Position numbers and translations under genes: made by a program. Under the pieces are notes generated by a model. It searched no databases and was not told the DNA's origin. It was given only the letters and a program-made list of their open reading frames with translations. Of a DNA stretch of 64,000 bases, positions 63,427 through 64,000 are shown in pieces (position 1 is the stretch's first letter; each line of letters begins with the position of its first letter). This stretch comes from Acetobacterium malicum subsp. dehalogenans DSM 11527 (lineage in GTDB: Bacteria > Bacillota > Clostridia > Eubacteriales > Eubacteriaceae): assembly GCF_000472665.1 (NCBI RefSeq), contig NZ_AXAC01000006.1, positions 62,479 through 126,478 of the forward strand, given 5' to 3'.

Positions 63427-64000
63427 CCTTTAATCACCGCCTTGTATCCCAGGCCCCGGACTGTCACAATTTCCACATCGTCACAGTCTGAAAGTTTGTC
63501 ACGCAGTTTGGTGATCGAAACATCCACAGTTCGGGGCGTGCTTTCGGTATCATATCCCCAAAACTCATCCATCAGCTGAGCCCGAGTAAAGGTGCGTTTA
63601 GGATAGGATAACAGCTTAAATAGAATATTAAATTCCCTTACCGTCAGCGAAACTTCCTCTCCATTGAGATACGCGGTAGTTTCCTCTTCATTTAAGATCA
63701 GCGAACCCGCTTCCAGTTTTCGCTCATTGCGGATATTGGCCCGTCGTAATAAGGCCGACACCCGTAAGAGCAGTTCATCCATCTCGATCGGTTTTACCAT
63801 ATAATCGTCAATGCCCAGGCTGTAGCCTTTTTGTTTGGCAGACATGTCATCCCGGGCCGTCATGAACAGAATCGGGATGCTCTTATCCTGGCGGCGGATC
63901 TCTGCGGCCAGTTCAAATCCGTCCATCTCCGGCATCATAATATCCGAGATGATCAGATTCACCGGTTCTTCCAGGATCCGGTCAAAGGCTTCACTGCCAT
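63423..64000 (-). CDS. OmpR-family response regulator, 5' end cut by window edge
   Basis: The frame stays open to the right edge, so the visible 192 residues lack the true start. The receiver domain shows the phospho-acceptor in LIISDIMMPEMDG and the conserved Lys in MVKP. A winged helix (ELRLLYRV-type LTVREFNILFKLLSYPKRTF, VDVSITKLRDKL) completes it. GTG at 63962 is internal, not the start. Confidence 0.95.
   Translation of the reverse strand, partial: GSEAFDRILEEPVNLIISDIMMPEMDGFELAAEIRRQDKSIPILFMTARDDMSAKQKGYSLGIDDYMVKPIEMDELLLRVSALLRRANIRNERKLEAGSLILNEEETTAYLNGEEVSLTVREFNILFKLLSYPKRTFTRAQLMDEFWGYDTESTPRTVDVSITKLRDKLSDCDDVEIVTVRGLGYKAVIKG

Overview
The window reads as chromosome of an anaerobic, low-to-moderate-GC Firmicute, most likely an acetogen of the Eubacteriaceae close to Acetobacterium. 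This is inferred from a sigma-54-controlled MttB-type corrinoid methyltransferase system with its own BCCT transporters, corrinoid protein and methyl-THF methyltransferase, from ferredoxin-domain aldo/keto reductases, flavodoxin, a desulfoferrodoxin-like domain and LarB/LarC, and from strong AGGAGG ribosome sites. No rRNA, tRNA, CRISPR array or transposase was seen.

Layout. 1-4511: two minus-strand genes with three cobalamin-binding/radical-SAM modules, one gene being a 1200-residue tandem double module. 4723-13120: a catabolic island made of a PAS/AAA+ sigma-54 activator, a non-pyrrolysine MttB homologue, and the divergent run BCCT-BCCT-corrinoid protein-methyltransferase. Both sides are driven by facing -24/-12 promoters with two inverted repeats between them. 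13150-20360: housekeeping and accessory genes (GNAT, VOC, WYL regulator, XdhC-like, tandem GDPD pair, MFS, LOG). 20438-25444: a two-component system and a three-gene ABC-2 exporter. 25594-28536: a frameshifted chloramphenicol-acetyltransferase-like gene, a GIY-YIG-like protein, an XRE regulator fused to a desulfoferrodoxin-like domain, and a DUF4143 ATPase. 28687-35609: azlCD and a divergent MocR regulator, sitting between a 71-base remnant of a PPDK-like gene's 3' end and the complete 1362-residue gene.

35841-43847 is the most unusual block. It is a minus-strand run of MATE-transporter/GHKL fusion, SpoIIE-type phosphatase, GNAT protein, a 57-codon mini-ORF, free RsbW-like kinase, substrate-binding-protein/permease fusion and ABC-ATPase/GHKL fusion. 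Three RsbW-like domains, two welded to transport proteins, accompany one PP2C phosphatase, and no STAS protein or sigma factor is visible. I propose it is a phospho-switch that acts on transporters rather than on a sigma factor.

44243-48685: an orphan terminator, an MBL-fold hydrolase, a second MATE pump that appears to start at ATC, a small charged protein, a LigB-like dioxygenase and flavodoxin. 48960-56581: a MerR regulon. Three almost identical promoters with 19-bp spacers and a dyad lie before larB, an aldo/keto reductase and merR itself. The larB promoter probably drives larB-larC-acetyltransferase-lipoprotein-cupin-aldo/keto reductase as one unit. 56837-64000: PhnA-like protein, GGDEF cyclase, SDR, DUF3786/DUF2284 pair, MarR, a membrane protein, and an OmpR-type two-component system running off the right edge.
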